Source: Burkholderia lata (GTDB lineage Bacteria; Pseudomonadota; Gammaproteobacteria; Burkholderiales; Burkholderiaceae). Taken from it: a stretch of 64,000 nucleotides of DNA. Under the pieces are notes generated by a model, which worked only from the letters and a program-made list of their open reading frames with translations, ran no database searches and had not been told where the DNA came from. The stretch covers positions 1-64,000 of the forward strand of contig NZ_CABVQK010000006.1 of the NCBI RefSeq assembly GCF_902499335.1. Direction: 5' to 3'. How positions within the stretch are numbered: the stretch's first letter is position 1; every line of letters begins with the position of its first letter. Positions 10,544-17,897 of this stretch are shown here, piece by piece. The translations under genes were made by a program, and so were the position numbers.

Positions 10544-11143
10544 GTGCCGTTCCGCGACTACCTGCCGCTGATGCTGTTCGTGATCGTGTCCACCGTGACG
10601 CCGGGCGGCGCGACGACGCTCGCGACCGCCTCGGGCGCGCATTTCGGCTATCGGCGTTCGCTGCCGCTGATGGCGGGTATCGCGGCCGGCCTGGCGTCGA
10701 TGGCCGCCGCTGCGGCGGCCGGGCTCGGTGGCGTGCTGCTTGCGCTGCCTGCGTTGCAACTCGCGATGAAGGCCGTCGGTTCGGTGTATCTCGTGTGGCT
10801 GGCCGTGCGCATCGGGCGCGGCGGCAAGCCGCGGCTCGATGCCGAGGTGCATCGGCCACAGGGGTTCGTCAGCGGCGTCTGGATGCTCTGGCACAACCCG
10901 AAAGGCTGGGCGATGACGCTCGGCGCGGCCGCGTCGTTCGCCGCGCTCGCATCCGGCCCGGCGCGGCTCGGCGTCTTGCTCGGGCTGGCGTTCGGCGTGG
11001 CCGCGATGGCGTCGCTGTCGCTCTGGTGTTTCGCCGGGCTGCTGTTCGCGCGCGTGTTGCGCACGGAGCGGCAGTGGCGCTGGCTGAATGCCGGTCTCGG
11101 CGTCCTGCTGGTGGTGTCGATCGTGCCGATGTGGCTGCCGTAG
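10544..11143 (+). CDS. LysE family amino-acid exporter
   Basis: The 199-residue membrane protein has the LysE/RhtB signature at the N-terminus (FVIVSTVTPGGATTLATASG), five or six hydrophobic helices, and WMLWHNPKGWAMTLGAAASF in the middle, all typical of the translocator family that exports basic or neutral amino acids. It starts with GTG at 10544 after GGGAG. Length is standard (about 200 residues). The divergent LysR gene is the likely regulator. Which amino acid is exported cannot be told. Confidence 0.88.
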   Translation: MPFRDYLPLMLFVIVSTVTPGGATTLATASGAHFGYRRSLPLMAGIAAGLASMAAAAAAGLGGVLLALPALQLAMKAVGSVYLVWLAVRIGRGGKPRLDAEVHRPQGFVSGVWMLWHNPKGWAMTLGAAASFAALASGPARLGVLLGLAFGVAAMASLSLWCFAGLLFARVLRTERQWRWLNAGLGVLLVVSIVPMWLP

Positions 11144-11188
11144 CGACGCTGCGTGCGCAGCGCGGCGCAGCGTGACCTATGTCCGCGT

Positions 11189-12643
11189 TCAGCGCGAACC
11201 GGCGCGCGCGGCGCCGGCGGGTTGCCCGCCCGCACCGGCCGACCACAGCGGCAGCCGCAGCGTCGTGACGAAGCTCGCCGCGTGCAGCACGCAAAGCAGG
11301 GCGAACGCCCACGCATACGCGTTCGCCTGCGTGCCGCCGCTTGCCACCGATTCGGCCTGCAGCCGCCACGCGAGGAACAACGTGCACACGGTCGTGAACG
11401 TCGGGCCGCCGAGACGCTGCACGATATTGAGCGAGGTCGTCGCCATCGGCAGGTTGCGACGCTCGACCGACGCATACGCGGCGGAAATCGACGGCGCGCC
11501 GATCGCACTCTGGCCCATGCCGCGCAGGAACAGCGCCGGCACGAGCAGGTAGGGATCGTAGCCGGTCAGCGCGAGGAACACGAACGGCAGCGTCGCGAAC
11601 AGCGCGAGCAATGCGCCGGCGGCGGCCAGCCGGCGCACGCCGAACCGGCTCGTCAGCGCGCCCATCGACGGATACGTGACGAGCATGCCGAGGCCCATCG
11701 GCGCGAGCAGCCAGCCCATTTCGCCGGGCGTGCGGCCGCACGCCTGGATCAGGAACACCGGAATCAGCATCTGGCCCGCGAACAGCGCGCCGTTCGACAG
11801 GAACTGCGTCGACGCGGCCGCGCCGAACACCTTGCGGCGAAACAGCGCAAGATCGATCAGCGCGCGGTCGCCCTTGCGCGTTTCGACCCGCAGGAACGCC
11901 ACGAGCAACAGCGTCGCCGCGACGATCGCCGCGATGCCGAGCGCTTCGTTGATCCGCTCGATCCCGTACAGGAACAGCACGAGCCCCGGCGACAGCAGCG
12001 CGAGACCGACCCAGTCGAGTTCGCGCGGCTGCGTGTCGTCGCGGTCGCCCGGCAGGAACCGCGCGGCCAGCGCGAGCGCCAGCACGCCGACGGGCAGGTT
12101 CACGAGAAACAACCACCGCCACGACGTGTGCTGCAGGATCGCGCCGGCGACGACCGGGCCGAGGATCGGCGCGAGCAGCACGGGCACGGCCACGTAGCCG
12201 ATCACGCGCGCCATCTGCTGGCCGGCGACACGCGCGATCATCATCTGCGCCATCGGCGCGAGCAGCCCGCCGCTCACGCCTTGCAACACGCGGAATGAGA
12301 TCAGTGACGGCGCGGACCACGCGAGCCCACACAGTGCCGACGTGAGCGTGAATGCCGAGAAGCACCACAGGTACAGCGCCTTCGCGCCGATCCGGTCGAC
12401 GAGCCAGCCGTTCAGCGGCAGCACCAGCGTGAGCGCGAGCAGGTAGCCGCTCGTCACCCACTGGATCGTCGCGAGGCTCGTGTGCAGGTCGGTTGCGAGG
12501 CTCGACAGCGACACGTTGACGATCGTCGCGTCCAGCTGCGACAGCAGGGAACCCAGCACCGCGACTGCGCTGACCTTCCAGATCGACGGATCGAGCCGGC
12601 CAGCTGAGTGGTCCTGCGCCGGCCGGGCGTGTTGGTCGCTCAC
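11189..12643 (-). CDS. DHA2 family multidrug efflux MFS transporter
   Basis: The 484-residue protein is a 14-helix drug:H+ antiporter of the EmrB/QacA type. Motif C-like residues are seen in GVSGGLLAPMAQMM and GYVAVPVLLAPILGPVVAGA, and the family N-terminal motif SQLDATIVNVSL is at about residue 35-46. Its start overlaps the stop of the upstream hydrolase gene by four bases (ATGA), so it is translationally coupled and forms an operon with that gene and the marR gene. The MarR-controlled context supports efflux of an aromatic or other toxic compound, but the substrate is unknown. Confidence 0.9.
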   Translation of the reverse strand: MSDQHARPAQDHSAGRLDPSIWKVSAVAVLGSLLSQLDATIVNVSLSSLATDLHTSLATIQWVTSGYLLALTLVLPLNGWLVDRIGAKALYLWCFSAFTLTSALCGLAWSAPSLISFRVLQGVSGGLLAPMAQMMIARVAGQQMARVIGYVAVPVLLAPILGPVVAGAILQHTSWRWLFLVNLPVGVLALALAARFLPGDRDDTQPRELDWVGLALLSPGLVLFLYGIERINEALGIAAIVAATLLLVAFLRVETRKGDRALIDLALFRRKVFGAAASTQFLSNGALFAGQMLIPVFLIQACGRTPGEMGWLLAPMGLGMLVTYPSMGALTSRFGVRRLAAAGALLALFATLPFVFLALTGYDPYLLVPALFLRGMGQSAIGAPSISAAYASVERRNLPMATTSLNIVQRLGGPTFTTVCTLFLAWRLQAESVASGGTQANAYAWAFALLCVLHAASFVTTLRLPLWSAGAGGQPAGAARAGSR

Positions 12644-13203
12644 GCGCCGCGTCGGTCGAGCAGCGCGACGATGTCCTGCGTCGTGCCCGTTTCGCCGAGA
12701 CGCGGGAACAGGCGCTCGACGCTGTTCACATGCGCATCCGCGTTGAGGTCGGTCATCGCGTCGACGGCGAGCGTGACGTTGTAGCCGAGTTCATGGGCCT
12801 GCCGTGCGGTCGATTCGACGCCGATGCTCGTCGCGATGCCGGTCAGCACGATCTGCGTGACGCCGGCCGCCTTCAGGTGCGCGTCGAGGCCGGTGCCGGT
12901 GAATGCGCCCCAGGTCATTTTCGTCACGAGGTGGTCGCCCGGCTGCCGGTCCAGTTCGGGCACGAGCTCGGCCCAGTCGGCGGGGAGGGCGTCCAGGCGC
13001 ACCTGCTGCTGTGTGCGGCCCGGTGCGCCGCCCGCGACGTTGACGAGCACAACCGGCAGGCCGCGGCTGCGGAATGCGTCGAGCAGTGCGCGGGTGTGCG
13101 CGATCACCGGTTCGACCGGGTGCGCGGTGGGGAGGGCGACGATGCCTTTCTGCAGGTCGATGACGACGAGTGCCGTGTTCGTGTCGAGACGGGTTGCGCT
13201 CAT
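12640..13203 (-). CDS. isochorismatase-like hydrolase lacking the usual nucleophilic Cys
   Basis: The 187-residue protein has the isochorismatase/cysteine-hydrolase fold: the acidic catalytic residue in LVVIDLQKG (about residue 16) and the lysine in LVTKMTWGAF. At the position where amidases of this family carry the nucleophile (GxxTxxCVxxTA) this protein reads GIATSIGVESTA, with Gly for Cys. True isochorismatases such as PhzD and EntB also have Gly there, so the enzyme may hydrolyse a vinyl ether or have another non-amidase activity. It lies between marR and a DHA2 efflux gene in one operon, and its stop overlaps the start of the latter. Confidence 0.85.
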   Translation of the reverse strand: MSATRLDTNTALVVIDLQKGIVALPTAHPVEPVIAHTRALLDAFRSRGLPVVLVNVAGGAPGRTQQQVRLDALPADWAELVPELDRQPGDHLVTKMTWGAFTGTGLDAHLKAAGVTQIVLTGIATSIGVESTARQAHELGYNVTLAVDAMTDLNADAHVNSVERLFPRLGETGTTQDIVALLDRRGA

Positions 13204-13270
13204 GATGGGACTCCGTGAAAGGGGCGAAGAAAGCCGTGCGCGTGCATGCCGTGGCGCGCGCGGGCCGGAT

Positions 13271-13726
13271 TCATTGCTCGCCGATCCGGCGGATCAGCGG
13301 GATCGCGGCGGCAAGCGTGTCGATGTCTGCAGGATCGAGCTGCTCGATCGCGGCGCCGAGCCACTTGTGTTTCGCGGCGTTGCGCTTGAGCCGTGCGTCG
13401 AGGCCGGCCGCGGTCAGCCGGAACAGGATCTGGCGACCGTCGGTCGGATGCGGTTCGCGCTCGACGAGACCGTCTTCCTCGAGGCTTGCAAGCGTCGCCT
13501 TCATCGACTGCGGTTTCATCGCTTCGGCGCGCGCGAGATCGGCGGTCGTCATCGGCCCGTGCCGCTGGAGTCGCGCGAGCGCGCTCGTCTGGGACATGCC
13601 GAGCCCTCCGGATTCGATCTCGGAGCGGAGCCGGCGGATCAGCTGGCCGACCGCGAGGGTCAGGTCAGCGGCGACGATATCGGCGGAAACGCCGGGTTTG
13701 CGTGGCGGGTTCATGCGGCGGATCAT
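13271..13726 (-). CDS. MarR family transcriptional regulator
   Basis: The 151-residue protein shows the MarR winged helix-turn-helix: MSQTSALARLQRHGPMTTADL, then KPQSMKATLASLEEDGLV and the wing EREPHPTDGRQILFRLT at about residues 45-105, with dimerisation helices on both sides. It heads the operon marR-hydrolase-DHA2 efflux (67 bases to the next gene). A 30-bp perfect palindrome ends only six bases upstream of the ATG, which points to tight autorepression of the whole operon. The ATG at 13714 (MNPPRK) is an alternative start; neither start has a clear Shine-Dalgarno sequence. Confidence 0.9.
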   Translation of the reverse strand: MIRRMNPPRKPGVSADIVAADLTLAVGQLIRRLRSEIESGGLGMSQTSALARLQRHGPMTTADLARAEAMKPQSMKATLASLEEDGLVEREPHPTDGRQILFRLTAAGLDARLKRNAAKHKWLGAAIEQLDPADIDTLAAAIPLIRRIGEQ

Positions 13727-13732
13727 AGGACA

Positions 13733-13762
13733 CGACAGTTAAACTTGCAAGTTTAACTGTCG
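13733..13762. promoter_or_regulatory. 30-bp perfect palindrome, MarR operator
   Basis: CGACAGTTAAACTTG at 13733-13747 is followed immediately by its exact reverse complement at 13748-13762. It sits just upstream of the marR start in the 71-base gap to the preceding gene and is far more AT-rich than its surroundings. Size, symmetry and position fit the binding site of a dimeric MarR repressor; the core TTAAACTTGCAAGTTTAA resembles operators of other MarR proteins. Confidence 0.75.
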
Positions 13763-13797
13763 AATTGATCGCCGGATCGAGGTGTGGCCGGAGGGGG

Positions 13798-14031
13798 TTA
13801 CGCGCTGCGGAGCGGGACCGGTACGACTTCGCTGTATCTCGGGGTCGCGTCCTCGTGCAGCAGATCGCCGAGGTATTGCGCGAGTTCGTCGGCGGCGAGC
13901 GCGGACGGAATGTGCAGGTCGGCCGGGCGCCGCTTGCCTTCGGTGCCAAGGTCGAACACGGCCCAGCGGCCGTTCTTGCGCACGACGGCGAGTAGCCGGC
14001 CAAATGCGTTAAAGCGGTATTCGTCCTGCAT
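13798..14031 (-). CDS. conserved small protein of unknown function
   Basis: The 77-residue protein begins MQDEYRFNAFGRLLAV and contains an alternation of hydrophobic and basic residues followed by an acidic C-terminal half (DELAQYLGDLLHEDATP). A CGGAG ribosome-binding site precedes the ATG by eight bases. No signal peptide, membrane helix or known motif is visible. It lies 41 bases downstream of the pbpG-like gene on the same strand and may be co-transcribed with it. It overlaps several longer spurious frames, but this frame alone has a ribosome-binding site and a balanced composition. Confidence 0.65.
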   Translation of the reverse strand: MQDEYRFNAFGRLLAVVRKNGRWAVFDLGTEGKRRPADLHIPSALAADELAQYLGDLLHEDATPRYSEVVPVPLRSA

Positions 14032-14072
14032 GGCATCGCTCCGTTGGGGTGAACGCGCCGGCTGCCGCGCGC

Positions 14073-15167
14073 TCACTGGATCGAGCAGGACAGCCAGCGA
14101 TGGATCTTGATCGCATCGCTCGAGACGCCCGCGCGCGTCGGTGCCCCGAGCAGCACGACCGTTTCGCGGCGGCCCTTCACACGCATGCGCATCACGACGC
14201 CGTGCCCCGACTCGTTGATGAAGCCGGTCTTCTGCAGCCGGATCGGCAGGCGGCGGTAGCGGACGAGCGGGTCGGAATTCACGTACAGCAGTTCGCCGTC
14301 GCCGGGGCGCACGGTGGTCGACGTATCCGTCGAGAAATAGCGGATCAGCGGATCCTGCGCCGCCGCGCCGACGAGCTTCGCGAGATCCTCGGCCGTCGAC
14401 ACGTTGTGCGGCGACAGGCCGGTCGGCTCGCGGAAGTGCGTATGGCGCATGCCGAGCCGGCGCGCTTCGCGGTTCATCGCGTTGACGAACGCGGCGCGCC
14501 CGCCCGGATAGTCGCGGCTCAGCGCGGCGGCCGCGCGGTTTTCCGACGACATCAGCGCGATATGGAACATCTCGCGGCGCGACAGTTCGGAGCCGACCTG
14601 CAGGCGCGACCCGGTGAACTTGATCGTGTCGCGGTCGTGCGCGGTGACGCGCAGCACGCCGTTCAGCGGACGGTCGGCATCGCGCGCGACGACGGCCGTC
14701 ATCAGCTTCGAGATCGACGCGATCGGCCGCACCGTGCGCGCGTTGCGGGCCAGCAGCGGCGTGCCGGAGTCGACATCGAGCACGTAGGCCGCGCGTGAAT
14801 GCAGGGAATTGACCGCGCGCGGGCTGTAGCCGCAGCTTGCCATCAGGCGCGGCTTGTCGGCCGGGCGTGGGCGCACGGCGGTCGTGCGCTTGGCGCGGCG
14901 CTGCTGCGGGGCCGGCGCCGCGTGACGCTTGACCGCCTGGTGCTTGACGCGCGGGCGGCGATGCTTGACGGCTTTCTTGTGGCGCTGGGCCGGCTTCTTC
15001 CTGACGGTTTTCTTCACGGCCTTCGCAGGCGCATGAGCATGCGCGGCGCGCGGCGGCGGGTTGCGTGGCGTGGACGACGCGTTCGTCGAGAAGGCGAACA
15101 TCAGCATCGACAGGATGACGAGCAGGGTGGTCCGGGCGAATGGCAGGCGCGCGATGAGGCCGGTCAA
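14073..15167 (-). CDS. pbpG: D-alanyl-D-alanine endopeptidase, PBP7-like
   Basis: The 364-residue protein is a penicillin-binding serine peptidase of the S11 family that cleaves D-Ala-mDAP cross-links in the periplasm. A signal or anchor helix (about 9-30) is followed by a very basic Lys/Arg/His/Pro-rich linker (about 38-105) and the catalytic domain. The three active-site motifs are visible: SISK (SxxK) near residue 153, SEN (SxN) in MSSENRAAAALS, and KTG in LQKTGFINESGHG. The start is TTG at 15167 behind AAAAGGAG. The long basic linker is unusual compared with E. coli PBP7 and may help bind peptidoglycan or nucleic acid. Confidence 0.88.
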   Translation of the reverse strand: MTGLIARLPFARTTLLVILSMLMFAFSTNASSTPRNPPPRAAHAHAPAKAVKKTVRKKPAQRHKKAVKHRRPRVKHQAVKRHAAPAPQQRRAKRTTAVRPRPADKPRLMASCGYSPRAVNSLHSRAAYVLDVDSGTPLLARNARTVRPIASISKLMTAVVARDADRPLNGVLRVTAHDRDTIKFTGSRLQVGSELSRREMFHIALMSSENRAAAALSRDYPGGRAAFVNAMNREARRLGMRHTHFREPTGLSPHNVSTAEDLAKLVGAAAQDPLIRYFSTDTSTTVRPGDGELLYVNSDPLVRYRRLPIRLQKTGFINESGHGVVMRMRVKGRRETVVLLGAPTRAGVSSDAIKIHRWLSCSIQ

Positions 15168-15409
15168 GCGAAAGTCTCCTTTTCACGCGAGGTGAGGCTG
15201 CGTGGAATGCGTGGGTGGTCAGCGGGATGCGGAAAATTATACGGTCGATCGCGGTGCGATGACGATTGAAGGCGGGAAAAGATGCGCGATTCGATGAATT
15301 GCGGCGGTGCTGGCCGGCGATTGGAGCGGGGCGCGGCGGCGTGCGCGCTTGCGGCCGCTCTCAATCTGAAGGGGTATGCGGCGCGATCGTGGGTCGATTG
15401 CGCCGACGC

Positions 15410-15667
15410 TCAACGCGGCCAGTTCCGCCGCGACACCACCGCGAAGCTGATCGCGATCGAGCCGGTCACGGGGCGCGGCGGCGCGTCGCTCGGCGCGCTC
15501 ATCGCATCTACCGCATCGCCGAAACGAAAGCGGCGGCCGCGGCCGTCGGCACGTTCGGCACGACGTTTCGGTGCTCGCGGATCGGCCGTTGCCGCGCGTT
15601 CGTCGATGGCGGCCGGCGCGCACGAGGGTTCGTCGAGCGGACATTCACAGACGGGATCAAGGGACAT
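15410..15667 (-). CDS. weak ORF, possible gene remnant
   Basis: An 85-codon frame begins MSLDPVCECPLDEPSCAP with an AGGA eleven bases upstream and ends in an Arg-rich segment without a recognisable domain. It lies divergent from the LysR gene, where a target gene would be expected, so it could be the start of a decayed transporter or enzyme gene. Nothing else in the 15168-15760 gap looks coding; the plus-strand frame 15282-15683 is a compositional artefact. Low confidence. Confidence 0.2.
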   Translation of the reverse strand: MSLDPVCECPLDEPSCAPAAIDERAATADPRAPKRRAERADGRGRRFRFGDAVDAMSAPSDAPPRPVTGSIAISFAVVSRRNWPR

Positions 15668-15760
15668 GACGGTCGATTCCTGAAAGGGCATGTCCGTATT
15701 GAACGTCATCGCATTCGATCGGTAAAATGAATGTTTTGATCGTTGTGATTCCTTTTAAGA

Positions 15761-16636
15761 ATGGAATTGAAACTGCTGCGAACCTTCCTGACGGTCACCG
15801 AGCTGTGCCATTTCAGCCGCGCGGCCGATGCTTTGCACATGAGCCAGCCGGCATTGAGCAAGCAGATCGGCGCGCTCGAGGCGAGCCTCGGCGGCAAGCT
15901 GTTCGAGCGCGGCCGGCACGGGGCAGAGCTGACGCCGTTCGGTGAGCGCTTCCTGCCCGACGCGCAGGCGCTCGTGCGCGATGCCGACGAGATCCTCGTC
16001 CGCGCGCGCGAGCTGTCGAGCGGGCAGCGCGGCCATTTGCGGCTGGGCATCTGCCTGTCGGTGCTGACGCTCGTCCCGCGGCTCGTCGCGGAGTTTCGCA
16101 GCCGGAATCCGGGCATTGCCGTCACGCTGAGCGACCTGTCGTCCGCGGAGCAGACGCGCCGGTTGCGCGCGGGCAAGCTCGACGCGGGATTCCTGCGTTT
16201 GCCGTCGGACGAAGGATTGTCGTCGTTCAAGGTGATCGACGAGGCGCTGGCGCTGGCGGTGCCGCCCCATCTCGGCCTGAAGCGCGTGCCGGCCGATCTC
16301 GGCACGCTCAACGAGATCGGCTTCATCGCGTTGCAGCGCGCACGCGGGCAAGGGTTGGCCGCGCAGGTCGACCGGTGGTGCGTCGAGCGCCGCTTCGTGC
16401 CGCACGTGACGCAGCAGGCTGAAGACGTGCAGTCGGTGCTCGCGTCGGTTGCGGCCGGCGCGGGTGTCGCGTTCATTCCGTCGCGTGCGCAATATCTGCT
16501 GCGCGACGCGACGGTGTTGCCGCTCGACGGCAAGGATGCGAAGTGGCGCGTCGGGCTCGCATGGCTGTCGGACCGCGACGATCCCGTCACTACACGCTTC
16601 GTGTCGTTCATGCGTGCCGCGATCAAGAATGCATGA
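15761..16636 (+). CDS. LysR family transcriptional regulator
   Basis: The 291-residue protein starts MELKLLRTFLTVTELCHFSR and continues with the LysR helix-turn-helix (MSQPALSKQIGALEASLGG) and a substrate-binding domain from about residue 90. It resembles the BenM/CatR-type subgroup in having a longer effector domain with typical strand LRLGICLSVLTLVPRLV. The upstream 50 bases are AT-rich and probably hold its promoter. No intact divergent target gene is present next to it, so its regulon is unknown. Confidence 0.88.
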   Translation: MELKLLRTFLTVTELCHFSRAADALHMSQPALSKQIGALEASLGGKLFERGRHGAELTPFGERFLPDAQALVRDADEILVRARELSSGQRGHLRLGICLSVLTLVPRLVAEFRSRNPGIAVTLSDLSSAEQTRRLRAGKLDAGFLRLPSDEGLSSFKVIDEALALAVPPHLGLKRVPADLGTLNEIGFIALQRARGQGLAAQVDRWCVERRFVPHVTQQAEDVQSVLASVAAGAGVAFIPSRAQYLLRDATVLPLDGKDAKWRVGLAWLSDRDDPVTTRFVSFMRAAIKNA

Positions 16637-16734
16637 CGGACGAAGCGGTATAGTGTCCGCAGCCGGCTGCGGTCGCCCGATCGCGTGCCGGCCGCCCGAA
16701 CGAAAGCCCCAGTCTCGCTCACCGACCTCAACCC

Positions 16735-17019
16735 ATGACTTCAGAATCCGACGACTCCCAGCTCGATCCCGCACTCGTTGCGACGCTCGCGACGCTGAAC
16801 GATGCCGCGAGCGATCCGGCTGGCAAGACCTGGTCGTTGCCGAAGATCGCGAAACGCACGCAACTGCCGATGAGCACGCTGCGCCGCGTGTTGACGCAGC
16901 TTGACGCCGCGGGCCTGAGCGCGACGACGCTGAACGAGGACGGCACCGGCAGCGCCGCGCTGACCGACGAAGGGCGCGCGGTGTGCGCGCAACTGTTCGG
17001 CGCGAACGACGCGCAATAA
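16735..17019 (+). CDS. small winged-helix DNA-binding protein
   Basis: The 94-residue protein has an acidic N-terminus followed by one winged helix-turn-helix: WSLPKIAKRTQLPMSTLRRV as recognition unit, LTQLDAAGLSATT as the following helix, and a short wing ending in ALTDEGRAVCAQLF. It resembles a MarR/IclR-type domain without dimerisation or effector parts. It lies between a LysR gene and a convergent beta-barrel gene and is closed by a good hairpin terminator. The target is unknown. Confidence 0.75.
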   Translation: MTSESDDSQLDPALVATLATLNDAASDPAGKTWSLPKIAKRTQLPMSTLRRVLTQLDAAGLSATTLNEDGTGSAALTDEGRAVCAQLFGANDAQ

Positions 17020-17022
17020 AAA

Positions 17023-17045
17023 ACGGGCCGCTGGAAGCGGCCCGT
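17023..17045. terminator. bidirectional hairpin terminator
   Basis: ACGGGCCGC (17023-17031) and GCGGCCCGT (17037-17045) form a perfect 9-bp stem with a 5-base loop. It sits between convergent genes, with an A-run on the left that serves as a T-run for the minus-strand gene. Confidence 0.8.
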
Positions 17046-17076
17046 CGTCTTGTGGTGCGATACGGGCACTCGCGCG

Positions 17077-17820
17077 CTACCACCGCACCGTCACGCCGCC
17101 CATCACCGAATGATCGTAGGTCTGGTCGTTCAGCCCGTGCCGGTAGCCGATGTCGAGATCGAGCCACGGCTTCGGCGAATAGATCGCGCCTGCGATCACG
17201 AAGGCGGGATTCGCACTGGGGCCGCTTGCCGTGTTGCGTGACGTGCCGATGTCGGCCACGATCTGCAGCTTGTCGGTCGCCTTGTAGATCGCCGCGCCCG
17301 ACACGGCCCAGATCGACGTCAGGTCGCCCTGGCGATTCGGCTGGTACGTCATGCCCGCATTTGCGAGAAACGAAAACCGCGCAACGTCGAGCTGCGCGAG
17401 CAGCGTTGCGCCGGCACCCACGCGGCCGGTGCCGAGCCCGCGCCGGTCGTTGCCGGTCGGCGTCGTCAGTTTCGGCTTCAGCGCGATCGACAGCGGACCG
17501 CGCTCGACGAACCGCCATTTCATGCCGATCTCGACATCGCCGACGCCGGCGCCGTTCTCGTCGGTGCGCGTCTGCAGATGCGTGTACGGCACGTTCACGT
17601 AGAGATCGACGTGTTCGCCGAACCCGCGTGTGAGCGTCGCGTTCCACAGCTGGTGGCGGCCGTTTTCTTCCTGTTTCGAGGTTTCCTCGGCGTTGAACTC
17701 GAACTGCCAGTTCGCGTTGCCCTGCGTGCCCGTGTCGTCGCTGACGAGCGGATGGGTGGCAAGGGCATCGAACGGCGCGAGGAGGGCGCTCGCGGCTGCG
17801 AGCGGAAGCATTCTCTTCAT
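17077..17820 (-). CDS. outer-membrane transporter-like beta-barrel protein
   Basis: The 247-residue protein has a signal peptide (MKRMLPLAAASALLAPFDALA) and then alternating amphipathic strands with aromatic girdles, ending in a terminal strand with C-terminal Trp (GGVTVRW). This fits a small outer-membrane beta-barrel of the phenol-degradation meta-pathway MetA-like transporter group. The start at MKRM was chosen because AGGTGA lies just upstream; the frame continues five codons further. It is 77 bases downstream of mgtA on the same strand but is separated by no obvious terminator, so partial co-transcription is possible. Substrate unknown. Confidence 0.75.
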   Translation of the reverse strand: MKRMLPLAAASALLAPFDALATHPLVSDDTGTQGNANWQFEFNAEETSKQEENGRHQLWNATLTRGFGEHVDLYVNVPYTHLQTRTDENGAGVGDVEIGMKWRFVERGPLSIALKPKLTTPTGNDRRGLGTGRVGAGATLLAQLDVARFSFLANAGMTYQPNRQGDLTSIWAVSGAAIYKATDKLQIVADIGTSRNTASGPSANPAFVIAGAIYSPKPWLDLDIGYRHGLNDQTYDHSVMGGVTVRW

Positions 17821-17897
17821 TGGATCACCTGTCATGCGTGGCGAGCCGGCCGGTCCGCACGGGAGCGCGCGGGCCGGCCGGCTTCAAACCTGGACGT

